19,662 nt of DNA. Source: DATLCI01 sp046714215 (lineage in GTDB: Bacteria > Acidobacteriota > Terriglobia > Terriglobales > Acidobacteriaceae). The position numbers and the translations under genes were made by a program. Location: assembly GCA_046714215.1 (NCBI GenBank), contig JBKKBM010000229.1, forward strand, positions 1-19,662, given 5' to 3'. Positions 6,453 to 13,102 of the stretch are shown here, piece after piece. Under the pieces are notes generated by a model. The model saw nothing but the letters and a program-made list of their open reading frames with translations, searched no databases and had not been told where the DNA came from. Numbering within the stretch: position 1 is the stretch's first letter; the number at the start of each line of letters is the position of its first letter.

Positions 6453-7022
6453 CTACCGCTTCGCCCAGGGGCGGGCGCCGCCGGTATGTTCGCCGGTGCG
6501 GACGTCGATGACGAATTCAACTTCCTTGTCCTGCATCGCGTCCCAGGCAAGGCCGAAGACGTGGTGGGTGGCGACCTGGGTGATGGTGACGCCGTCCCAG
6601 GAGAGGCGCTCGCTCTTCCACGCGGCGCGCTCAGCGCCGTAGGCGAAGATGTGGGTGAAATCGGCGAAGAGGATGAGTTTCTGCTCCGCCATGGTGCGCA
6701 CGTCGGTGATGGGCATGGGCTGGAGACGCACCCAGTGTTTGCCGTTGTCGGCGGCCTTAAGCACGTATCCGTAACCGGCGGAGACCACGGCGAGAGATTC
6801 GCCATCCGGCCAGGCATAGACGCCGGAGATGAGATCGTCGGTGGCAAAGCCGCGAGCGAAGCTGCCTACCCAGGGGGCGGAATCAGCCGGCGTGACCTTC
6901 ACCAGGATGGAATCGACCTCTTCCGGCGAGGCGGGAATGCGCACCGGCCGGTCATTCACGGCGTTGGTGAGGATCTCCACCTGGTAGCGGTGCGGAAAGT
7001 CGAGTTCAATCTTGGGGGGCAT
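6453..7022 (-). CDS. Conserved-looking hypothetical protein, not recognised (beta-rich)
   Basis: A 189-aa protein without signal peptide or membrane segment, so probably cytoplasmic. I do not recognise the family. The body looks beta-rich, with blade-like strand patterns (GVYAWPDGESLAVVSAGYGY at 67-86) followed by AADNGKHW (90-97), which resembles an Asp-box (SxDxGxxW) of BNR/sialidase-type propellers. Only one such motif is seen, and 189 aa is too short for a full propeller. The opening KIELDFPHRYQVEILTNAV may be a separate strand-helix unit. It follows gltX by 67 bases on the same strand and may be read through from it. The stretch just before its ATG is a short direct repeat rather than a good ribosome site. 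Confidence 0.65.
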   Translation of the reverse strand: MPPKIELDFPHRYQVEILTNAVNDRPVRIPASPEEVDSILVKVTPADSAPWVGSFARGFATDDLISGVYAWPDGESLAVVSAGYGYVLKAADNGKHWVRLQPMPITDVRTMAEQKLILFADFTHIFAYGAERAAWKSERLSWDGVTITQVATHHVFGLAWDAMQDKEVEFVIDVRTGEHTGGARPWAKR

Positions 7023-7024
7023 GG

Positions 7025-7063
7025 GGCTCTTAGCTATTGGCTCTTAAGCTATTGGCTTTTGGC
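7025..7063. repeat. Short tandem repeat, GGCTCTTAGCTATT-type
   Basis: Units GGCTCTTAGCTATT (7025-7038), GGCTCTTAAGCTATT (7039-7053) and a partial GGCTTTTGGC (7054-7063) lie in tandem between the gltX stop and the next start codon. AGCTATTGGCT is identical in the first two units. It occupies the expected ribosome-binding zone of the 189-aa gene. Confidence 0.7.
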
Positions 7064-7089
7064 AAAATCAAAACCACATTGCTCTTGAA

Positions 7090-8658
7090 TCACACTCCCA
7101 GCGCGGCGGTGAAGCGTTCTACTCTTTCGCGCACACTCAACACGTGATTGGGTGATTGTAATCGGCTGCCCGCTTCGATGATGGGGATGAGTTTGTCGAA
7201 CTCCGGCCCGGAATGTGACCCAGTGATGACCGTGCGGATCGGATGGAACAACTCCTTCCCTTTCGCGCCCGTCTCCGTCTTCACTTCATTGACGATGGCC
7301 TTGAAGCGATCGGCGGTCAGGCCATTTTCCCCAGTCGAGCTTTGCGGCGTCGCGCTTTCTGACGTGGAGCCTTCGGCGGCCACGCGCTGGGCGAATGCGG
7401 CGATGACGGCGGCCGTCTTCTCTGCCTTCAGCACTTCGGCATTGTCGGGCGCGCTGATGGCGGCTTGCGCGTCGAACTGGAAGATCATGGCGGCACGCGC
7501 GGGCAGGTCTTCCAGCTTGTCCACCGAGGGAAGGATCAACGCGATGACGGATGCGAACCAGGTAGCGGTAGCGGCGTCCAGACTCTCGGCGAGATATCCG
7601 GCTTTCACAAAAAACGGCTGGGCTAATCCAAGGATGCGCTCCGGACTACTCTGCGCAATGTAATGCCGATTCAGCCAGTGGAGCTTCGGCATGTCGAAGA
7701 CGGCGGGCGAAGGCGTCACGCGCTCGAGCGAGAATTCCTTTACCAATTCTTCCGCCGTAAAGGTCTCGCGGGTGCCGCCGGTGGGCGCCCAGCCCAGCAG
7801 GGCCAGGTAATTGTTCAACGCCTCAGGAAGGATTCCCATATCGCGGAAGTTGGCGATGGAGGTGGCGCCGTGGCGCTTCGACAACCGCTCCCGGTCCGCG
7901 CCCAGGATGGTAGAAAGGTGCGCGAACTCCGGCACCGGCCAACCCAGCGCCTCATAGAGCGCGACTTGCTTGGGCGTGTTGGAGAGATGGTCGTCGCCGC
8001 GGATCACGTGGGTGATCTTCATCTCCGCGTCGTCGATGACGACGACATAGTTGTACACCGGCATGCCGGACGAGCGCACAATGATGGGATCGCTGACCAC
8101 TTCGTTGGAAAATTCGACGTCACCATGCACGATGTCGTGAAAGCGGATGGGATGCTCCGGAATATGCAGCCGGATGGCGCCCGCCTCGCCGTTGGCGCGA
8201 CGCTTCAGCGCCTCCGCCGGGTCGATGGCGCGACACTTTCCCGAATAGATAGGCGAACGGTGCTCCGCCAGCGCACGCTTGCGGTCCTCTTCCAGATCTT
8301 CCGCGCGGCAAAAACAGAGATAAGCTTTGCCCTCATGCAGCAACTTCTCCGCGTAGTCGTGGTAGAGCTTCATGCGGTCTGACTGCCGGTACGGGCCAAA
8401 GGCACCGCCCTTGTCGGGACCTTCGTCCCATTCCAGGCCAAGCCATTTCAGGTCGGCGATGAGTTGGTCTTCGTAGCGGGCTTCGCTGCGTTCGACGTCA
8501 GTATCTTCAATCCGCAGGATGTAAGTGCCGCCGTGGCGACGGGCAAAGAGCCAGTTGAAAAGGGCGGTGCGGGCGTTGCCTACGTGGAGATGCCCGGTGG
8601 GAGAGGGGGCAAAACGTACGCGAACAGATCCGGCTGGGATGGGGGAGGCAGGACTCAC
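7090..8658 (-). CDS. gltX: Glutamyl-tRNA synthetase
   Basis: Charges tRNA-Glu with glutamate in the cytoplasm (class I aminoacyl-tRNA synthetase). The 522-aa product has the HIGH-type motif in APSPTGHLHVGN (17-28), the KMSKS-type motif RLSKRH (258-263) and the Zn-site pattern C115-x-C117 ... Y138-x3-C142, matching the spacing of the E. coli enzyme. RGDDHLSNTPKQ and ILRIEDTD confirm the family. Family length is usually about 470, and the excess is mostly a Ser/Thr/Glu-rich insert around 429-449 in the anticodon-binding region. The start codon is GTG at 8658, chosen because no in-frame ATG precedes the conserved core. An out-of-frame ATG-AAA-GCG-TGA mini-frame (8666-8655) overlaps this GTG. Discrimination between tRNA-Glu and tRNA-Gln charging cannot be judged by eye. 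Confidence 0.98.
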   Translation of the reverse strand: MSPASPIPAGSVRVRFAPSPTGHLHVGNARTALFNWLFARRHGGTYILRIEDTDVERSEARYEDQLIADLKWLGLEWDEGPDKGGAFGPYRQSDRMKLYHDYAEKLLHEGKAYLCFCRAEDLEEDRKRALAEHRSPIYSGKCRAIDPAEALKRRANGEAGAIRLHIPEHPIRFHDIVHGDVEFSNEVVSDPIIVRSSGMPVYNYVVVIDDAEMKITHVIRGDDHLSNTPKQVALYEALGWPVPEFAHLSTILGADRERLSKRHGATSIANFRDMGILPEALNNYLALLGWAPTGGTRETFTAEELVKEFSLERVTPSPAVFDMPKLHWLNRHYIAQSSPERILGLAQPFFVKAGYLAESLDAATATWFASVIALILPSVDKLEDLPARAAMIFQFDAQAAISAPDNAEVLKAEKTAAVIAAFAQRVAAEGSTSESATPQSSTGENGLTADRFKAIVNEVKTETGAKGKELFHPIRTVITGSHSGPEFDKLIPIIEAGSRLQSPNHVLSVRERVERFTAALGV

Positions 8659-8915
8659 GCTTTCATGTTACCAGCAGCCGTCCGTGCCAGGCGCGACGCT
8701 GAGCAGACATTAGAAGGATTAGGAATGAGATTGGAGGACTAGTGCATTTGTCCTAGGAAGAATTGGCCGCATAGCAGGAAAACATTGCACGGAGCAGTCA
8801 TGTACGCGCTTTTCTGGCGCGACAAACACGATAGTTAGAGGCGGAGCCCAATGGCCCTCAAGGTGCTCATTCATCCTGGAGTCTCCCTCAAATATTTCCT
8901 AAAGGTGTTGAGTAA
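8659..8915. other. Intergenic region between gltX and the small plus-strand ORFs
   Basis: With the doubtful small ORFs, the region without a firm gene spans 8659-9151 (493 bp). A palindrome TCCTAGGA lies near 8752-8759, and a GCGC...GCGC imperfect stem near 8807-8821. The gltX promoter should lie here on the minus strand, but no strong -35/-10 pair was found. Confidence 0.4.
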
Positions 8916-8922
8916 ATGCTGA
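8851..8922 (+). CDS. Possible 23-aa leader/small protein
   Basis: An ATG at 8851 follows AGGCGGAG by 3-4 bases, a credible ribosome site. It encodes a 23-residue peptide (MALKVLIHPGV..., ending KVLSKC) and its TGA overlaps the next ORF's ATG region (8916-8922). The peptide has no recognised relatives. The only support is the ribosome site and the overlap, so this is tentative. Confidence 0.25.
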   Translation: MALKVLIHPGVSLKYFLKVLSKC

Positions 8923-9134
8923 AGGTCCTGGGAACTATTGGCGCGGTCGCGGTGGCGGCCGCATTCTATGGGAAGGTCAGAACCGAGCGACCCTTCCTGC
9001 TGGAGACGGTGGCCGCAGAGGAATTGCGGAAGGTGCTGCTCTATGCCGCGCCGCCCACGTTCCTGGCTTCAGTATCGTCCCCGGACGAGAGCAACTCGCC
9101 GGTGCAGTGGCTGGAAAGAGCTACGGGAAACTAG
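8916..9134 (+). CDS. Possible small exported/membrane protein, 72 aa, unrecognised
   Basis: The ORF starts MLKVLGTIGAVAVAAAFYGK, which resembles a short membrane anchor or signal sequence. A charged middle (ETVAAEELRKVLLYAA) and a Ser-rich tail follow. I do not recognise the family. No strong Shine-Dalgarno precedes the ATG; translation could be coupled to the 23-aa frame that overlaps it by 7 bases. It is convergent with the antiporter gene, 17 bases away. The stop codon sits inside a 6-bp hairpin (GAAACT/AGTTTC, 9127-9141). It may simply be a chance ORF in GC-rich DNA. Confidence 0.35.
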   Translation: MLKVLGTIGAVAVAAAFYGKVRTERPFLLETVAAEELRKVLLYAAPPTFLASVSSPDESNSPVQWLERATGN

Positions 9135-9151
9135 AAGTTTCTTCAGGGAAC

Positions 9152-10393
9152 CTAGCCCTCGAACGCTGCCGCGCCGCCCGGACCATGCCGCGGCATCACC
9201 CAATTCAATATCGGGACGGTCATGTAGGTGGTGACCAGAGCCATGATGACCATCATGGAAAAGAGGCTGGGCGATAGGATGCCGAGCTCCAGCCCGATGT
9301 TCAGAATGACCAACTCCATCAACCCCCGAGTATTCATGAGCGCGCCGATGGCGGCGGACTCGCGCCATGTCCGTCCCATGAGCCGGGCGGGCACCATGGC
9401 GCCGATGAATTTGCCCGCGACTGCGACCGCCACGATGCCCAGCGCGATCAGCCACATCCGCGTCCCGTGGATAAGACCGATATCTGTGCGAATACCAGTA
9501 AAAGCGAAGAATAGCGGCAGCAGTACGAAGGCGACGATCGGTTGCAGGCGTTTTTCCAGACCCTGGCCCAGCCAAGCGTCCTTGGGCAGCACGACACCGA
9601 ACAGGAAAGCTCCGAAGAGTGCATGGACACCGATCAACCGCGTGCTGAGGCAGGATACGAAAAGGAAGATCATCAGCACAGCGAAGAGTTCATCACTCAG
9701 CTCCTGGCGGCTGCCGATACGCTTGGCCAAAAGTGGGCGCACGGCCAGCAGCATGAAGGCCGTGTAAAGGACCAGCGCGCCCAGGTTCCACCACAACAGC
9801 GGCCCCGCCAGCTGGGGATCGATGAGCACGATGGTGAGAGCGAGAATGCACCAGGCGGTGACATCATCCACCGCGGCGCAAGCGATGGCGATGACCCCGA
9901 GCTTGCTGTTGGTGAGCCCACGTTCTTTGAGGATGCGAGCGAGCACGGGAAATGCGGTGATGCTCATGGCGGCGCCAAGAAAAAGGGCGAAGGCGGGAGC
10001 GGAAACGCCTTCCGGAGCGAACTCCGGATAAAGCAGGATCGCCAGCGAGCTACCGAAGATCAGCGGCGTGATGATGCTCACCTGGCTGATGACGAAGGCG
10101 GTCTTCCCTACCCGGCGCAGCACGGAGAGATCGAGTTCCACGCCCACGAGAAACATGAAGAGCCAGACGCCCAGTCGGCTCAGGGTGTTGAGGGTGATGA
10201 AGCTGTCTTCCGGAAAAATCAGTTCGGAGAGGCCGGGAAAGAGAGCGCCCAGGAGCGATGGGCCCAGCATCAAACCAGCGGTCATTTCCCCGATGACGGA
10301 GGGCTGGCCCATCTTGCGGAAGAGCCATCCCATCAGGCGAGCCGTCGTCAGGATGACGATCAGCTGAAGCAATATCGTATTAAGAGGTTCCAT
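9152..10393 (-). CDS. CPA2-family cation/proton antiporter (Kef/NapA-type membrane domain)
   Basis: A 413-aa inner-membrane transporter with about 11-13 hydrophobic segments. The CPA2 signature AAVDDVTAW has the paired aspartates D176-D177 expected for electrogenic Na+(K+)/H+ exchangers. GQPSVIGEMTAGLMLGPSLLG (29-49) and FLVGVELDL (81-89) are typical of the Na_H_Exchanger domain. No C-terminal RCK/TrkA-N regulatory domain is present, since the protein ends soon after the last membrane segment, so it is not a full KefB/KefC. Which cation it moves is unknown. It begins 10 bases after the pgi stop on the same strand, so the two probably share a transcript. Confidence 0.93.
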   Translation of the reverse strand: MEPLNTILLQLIVILTTARLMGWLFRKMGQPSVIGEMTAGLMLGPSLLGALFPGLSELIFPEDSFITLNTLSRLGVWLFMFLVGVELDLSVLRRVGKTAFVISQVSIITPLIFGSSLAILLYPEFAPEGVSAPAFALFLGAAMSITAFPVLARILKERGLTNSKLGVIAIACAAVDDVTAWCILALTIVLIDPQLAGPLLWWNLGALVLYTAFMLLAVRPLLAKRIGSRQELSDELFAVLMIFLFVSCLSTRLIGVHALFGAFLFGVVLPKDAWLGQGLEKRLQPIVAFVLLPLFFAFTGIRTDIGLIHGTRMWLIALGIVAVAVAGKFIGAMVPARLMGRTWRESAAIGALMNTRGLMELVILNIGLELGILSPSLFSMMVIMALVTTYMTVPILNWVMPRHGPGGAAAFEG

Positions 10394-10403
10394 GGCCGGG
10401 CTA

Positions 10404-11789
10404 CTAGGGGGTTATCTTACACGTCGCTTTTTTCGCCCATTCTTCAAAACCCTTCTTTCCCATCAGGCCGTTGGTAAGTTTTTTGGCGAGTTCAACGCCG
10501 GGTTGGTCAAAGGCGTCAATGCCGTAGAGCTCGCCGGCGAAGGCCGTCTGGAACTCCAGCATCTGGAAGAATGCGCCGATGGTGTATTCGTCAACGCGAG
10601 GTAACGTCCAGCGGCAATTGGGGCGCTGCGCCTCGGTCAGCGCAGCTTCGGTGGCGCGCCGCTCCGCATGAAGCAGTGACGACAAGTTCTTGCCCGCGAG
10701 ATAGCCGCAGGCGTCGAACTTCTTGAACTGCGCGGTGGCGGGAATCTTGACCTCCGCGCGCGGCTTCTCCACTGCCCAGAAGGTGATCATCTTGTCGTTG
10801 GGGCCTTCCATGTAGAGCTGCACCTGCGAATGTTGGTCGGTCACGCCCAGGGCCGCGACCGGTGTCTGCCCGGTGTGCACGACTTCTCCCCGGCGATCAA
10901 CGCGCTTGCCCAGCGACTCCGCCCAGAGCTGGCGATACCAGAATGCGGACGCCCATAAGTACGACGAATAACTGAAGACAACTTCGATCTTCTTCTGACG
11001 GCGGGTGTCGAGAGCGTGGTGGACGAGCGCCGACTGCAAGGCGGGATTCTTCTTCAGGTCGGGCGACCAGCAGGCGGCGGTGGCGTCAGCCGCGCCGCGC
11101 AACAGTTTTTTGATGTCGAGCCCGATCAACGCTGCCGGCACCAAACCCACTGCCGAGAAGATGCTGAAGCGTCCGCCGACATTGCCGGGCACATGGAAGA
11201 GCGGATACTTTTCCTGGCGCGCGATGGCCAGCAGATCACCCTTGTTGGCGTCGGTCACGGCGATGATGCGCGCCGCCGTCTTCTTCGCGCCGAGGGCCTT
11301 CGTCATCCACGCGTGCACGATCATGAAGGTGGAGAGCGTCTCGGCGGTGCCACCGGATTTCGCGATCACGCACACCGCCGCCTTCTTCGGATCGATCGCC
11401 TCCAGCGCGGCGGCGATGAATCCGGAGTCAACATTGTCGAGGACCACGAGGCGGGGATGCTTCTTGTCGACGCCGACTTGGACCGGATGCGGGCCGCGGA
11501 TGGCCGCATCGAGCGCGTAAGCACCGAGGGCCGAGCCGCCGATGCCCAACACAATAACGGTATTGACCTGGCCGCGCAGCGTGGCGGCGAACTTCCTGAT
11601 CTGCGCCACCGTCTCCTGGTCGTCCGGCAGGCTGGGGAAGCCGATCTCGCCGGAATCGACGCGGCTGCGGAAATCGCGCAGAGCGGAGATGGCGCGGGCG
11701 AAGTCGAGGTCAGACTCCGTGATGCCATGGTCGGAAACGGCGCTCCAAAGAGCGTTGCGGTAATCGAAGACGGGAAGCGACGAAGCCAT
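10404..11789 (-). CDS. pgi: Glucose-6-phosphate isomerase
   Basis: Interconverts glucose-6-phosphate and fructose-6-phosphate in glycolysis and gluconeogenesis; cytoplasmic. The 461-aa product shows VLGIGGSALGAYAL, the phosphosugar-binding VIAKSGGTAETLS, GGRFSIFSAVGL, and the PGI signature GIDAFDQPGVELAKKL near the C-terminus. The frame extends 8 codons upstream to an ATG at 11813, but AGAAGG (11801-11796) lies 6 bases before the ATG at 11789, making MASSLPVFDYRNAL the likelier N-terminus. It is shorter than the about 550-aa E. coli type and fits the bacterial/archaeal-like compact form. The antiporter gene follows after 10 bases. Its promoter region is shared with the divergent regulator gene. 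Confidence 0.97.
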   Translation of the reverse strand: MASSLPVFDYRNALWSAVSDHGITESDLDFARAISALRDFRSRVDSGEIGFPSLPDDQETVAQIRKFAATLRGQVNTVIVLGIGGSALGAYALDAAIRGPHPVQVGVDKKHPRLVVLDNVDSGFIAAALEAIDPKKAAVCVIAKSGGTAETLSTFMIVHAWMTKALGAKKTAARIIAVTDANKGDLLAIARQEKYPLFHVPGNVGGRFSIFSAVGLVPAALIGLDIKKLLRGAADATAACWSPDLKKNPALQSALVHHALDTRRQKKIEVVFSYSSYLWASAFWYRQLWAESLGKRVDRRGEVVHTGQTPVAALGVTDQHSQVQLYMEGPNDKMITFWAVEKPRAEVKIPATAQFKKFDACGYLAGKNLSSLLHAERRATEAALTEAQRPNCRWTLPRVDEYTIGAFFQMLEFQTAFAGELYGIDAFDQPGVELAKKLTNGLMGKKGFEEWAKKATCKITP

Positions 11790-11795
11790 AGGACA

Positions 11796-11801
11796 CCTTC
11801 T
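11796..11801 (-). promoter_or_regulatory. Shine-Dalgarno deciding the pgi start
   Basis: AGAAGG on the minus strand, 6 bases before the ATG at 11789. The ATG at 11813 has no such site in front, so the shorter start is chosen. Confidence 0.6.
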
Positions 11802-11890
11802 GTGCATGAGCATTAAACAGGAAAGCGCTGGCGACGGCTAGTGGCGAGTTGAGGGTAAGACGCAGGCTGATCCGGCGGGAAACTGCGTGG

Positions 11891-11920
11891 TAGAATCTGT
11901 CGCTCCTCCGAACTTCAGGA
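11891..11920 (+). promoter_or_regulatory. Candidate -10 box and ribosome site for the LuxR-type gene
   Basis: TAGAAT at 11891-11896 (one mismatch to TATAAT) would place the transcript start near 11903. AGGA at 11917-11920 then lies 6 bases before the proposed ACG start at 11927. The -35 region (around TGATCC, 11868-11873) is weak. TAG of this same TAGAAT is also the last in-frame stop upstream. Confidence 0.35.
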
Positions 11921-11926
11921 CCGCTT

Positions 11927-12385
11927 ACGAAGCGACACGTCCTACTCTATGGTGCGATCGGCGGCGTCCTGATCGCTTTGCTGAAATGGATGGAATACCG
12001 CTTCCTAGTGGTTGAGCATTCCTTGGAAATCTACGGAGGACTGGTCGCGGCGGTATTTGCCGGGTTGGGGATCTGGCTCGGACTGAAGTTGACGCGGCCG
12101 CGTCCCACGATCGTGGTCAAAGAAGTCCCTGGAGCGACGACCGGGCCCTTCGACGTGAGCTTCCAAGTGAACCAGGAGAAGCTGGAGAATCTGCGCATCA
12201 CGGCCCGCGAACTCGAGGTGCTGCAACTGATCGCCGAGGGCCTGAGCAACCGCGAGATCGCGGACAAGCTGTTCGTAAGCGAAAGAAAGGTGAAGACCCA
12301 TTCCAGCCGGGTATTCGACAAACTGGGGGCGCGGCGACGCACCCAAGCCGTACAACTGGGCAAGGAATATCGCCTGATCCCCTGA
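11927..12385 (+). CDS. Membrane-anchored LuxR/GerE-type transcriptional regulator (probable ACG start)
   Basis: The C-terminus is a GerE helix-turn-helix (ITARELEVLQLIAEGLSNRE through KVKTHSSRVFDKLGARRRTQ) that binds DNA. Instead of a receiver domain the N-terminus has membrane segments. From the TTG at 11978 the protein is 135 aa with one clear segment (IYGGLVAAVFAGLGIWLGL). The reading frame is open back to a TAG at 11891, and the extra codons read KRHVLLYGAIGGVLIALLKW, a convincing membrane segment. No ATG, GTG or TTG lies in that stretch; ACG at 11927, 6 bases after AGGA, gives M-K-R-H-V and a 152-aa protein with two membrane segments. The DUF4199 gene follows 147 bases later. A tethered regulator whose partner is that membrane protein is inference. 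Confidence 0.82.
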   Translation, partial: TKRHVLLYGAIGGVLIALLKWMEYRFLVVEHSLEIYGGLVAAVFAGLGIWLGLKLTRPRPTIVVKEVPGATTGPFDVSFQVNQEKLENLRITARELEVLQLIAEGLSNREIADKLFVSERKVKTHSSRVFDKLGARRRTQAVQLGKEYRLIP

Positions 12386-12394
12386 CCGAGTCAC

Positions 12395-12465
12395 CCGAAA
12401 GCATGATTTTCAGCCGACAACTCGAAATAAACAGGAAATAATCCGGAAATCATCCGAAAGAATGA
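12395..12465. repeat. Direct repeats CCGAAAG(C/A)ATGA upstream of the DUF4199 gene
   Basis: CCGAAAGCATGA at 12395-12406 recurs as CCGAAAGAATGA at 12454-12465; a related ATCCGGAAATC lies at 12441-12451. They sit in the A/T-richer 147-bp gap between the regulator and DUF4199 genes, upstream of its ribosome site. They could be operator sites, for example for the LuxR-type protein, but this is only a suggestion. Confidence 0.3.
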
Positions 12466-12515
12466 CGACCGTGACTACCCTTCCGGGCTATGGTGCGCTC
12501 CTAATCCAGCCCCTT

Positions 12516-12522
12516 AAGGAGG
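12516..12522 (+). promoter_or_regulatory. Strong Shine-Dalgarno AAGGAGG for the DUF4199 gene
   Basis: A perfect AAGGAGG ends 10 bases before the ATG at 12533, longer than optimal spacing. A TTG at 12528 is nearer but runs straight into TGA, so the ATG is the start. Confidence 0.75.
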
Positions 12523-12532
12523 CAAAATTGAA

Positions 12533-13084
12533 ATGAAAAAGACAGTCATAACCTTCGGGTTGATCTCCGGCGCGGTCTCATCCCTGATGATGGTGGGAAC
12601 GGTGCCCTTCGCCGACCAGATCGGCTTCGACAAGAGCGAGATCATCGGTTACACCAGCATGGTGTTGTCATTCATGCTCGTATTCTTTGGCATCAGGAGT
12701 TATCGCGACAACGTGGCGGGCGGAGAAGTGTCATTCGGACGGGCATTCAAGGTGGGCATCCTCATCACGCTGATCTCTTGCGCCTGCTACATGATCACGT
12801 GGGAGATCCTTTACTACACCGTTCTAGGCGATTTTATGGATAAGTACGCTGCCTACATGATCGAGAAGGCGAAGGCAGCGGGCGCCAGTGCGGCCGCTAT
12901 CCAGACGCAGATCGCGGAGATGAATCGCTTTATGGAGTGGTATAGGAACCCGTTCATCAACGCGGCGATCACTTTCATGGAGCCCTTGCCCATCGGACTT
13001 GTCATCACCGTCATCTCATCACTTGTGCTGAGGAAAAAGAAGAACGGCCCGGCGTCAGCGGTGGCAACGGCTGTGGTGGGTTGA
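12533..13084 (+). CDS. DUF4199 four-helix membrane protein
   Basis: A 183-aa integral membrane protein with about four hydrophobic segments (near 3-25, 38-58, 72-95 and 143-166) and a lysine-rich end. The opening MKKTVITFGLISGAVSSLMM, IRSYRDN (about 61-67), GGEVSFGRAFKVGILITLIS (64-84) and the long extramembrane Ala/Lys stretch before the last helix are typical of DUF4199, a family of unknown function common in Bacteroidota and Acidobacteriota. It follows the membrane-anchored LuxR-type gene, whose proposed N-terminus has a similar pattern (M-K-[KR]-x-V-x-x-[YF]-G-x-I-x-G). It ends 18 bases before the stop of the convergent RDD gene, with no clear terminator between. Confidence 0.85.
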   Translation: MKKTVITFGLISGAVSSLMMVGTVPFADQIGFDKSEIIGYTSMVLSFMLVFFGIRSYRDNVAGGEVSFGRAFKVGILITLISCACYMITWEILYYTVLGDFMDKYAAYMIEKAKAAGASAAAIQTQIAEMNRFMEWYRNPFINAAITFMEPLPIGLVITVISSLVLRKKKNGPASAVATAVVG

Positions 13085-13102
13085 GTCCGCTTGCGGTTTG
13101 GG

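Noticed and set aside
9127..9141. Hairpin GAAACT-AGA-AGTTTC as a terminator between convergent genes.
   Set aside because: Only 6 bp, A/T-rich stem, 3-nt loop and no T-tract after it.
9542..10477. A 311-codon plus-strand frame opposite the antiporter gene.
   Set aside because: Its peptide is Gln/Glu/His-rich with no domain, while the minus strand has a full CPA2 transporter with DD motif.
11016..11816. A 266-codon plus-strand frame opposite pgi.
   Set aside because: Arg/Asp/Gly-rich antisense frame; the minus strand carries unambiguous PGI signatures.
11978..12385. TTG at 11978 as the start of the LuxR-type gene.
   Set aside because: It would cut a membrane segment in the middle, and lacks a clear ribosome site; kept as the fallback if the ACG start is disproved.
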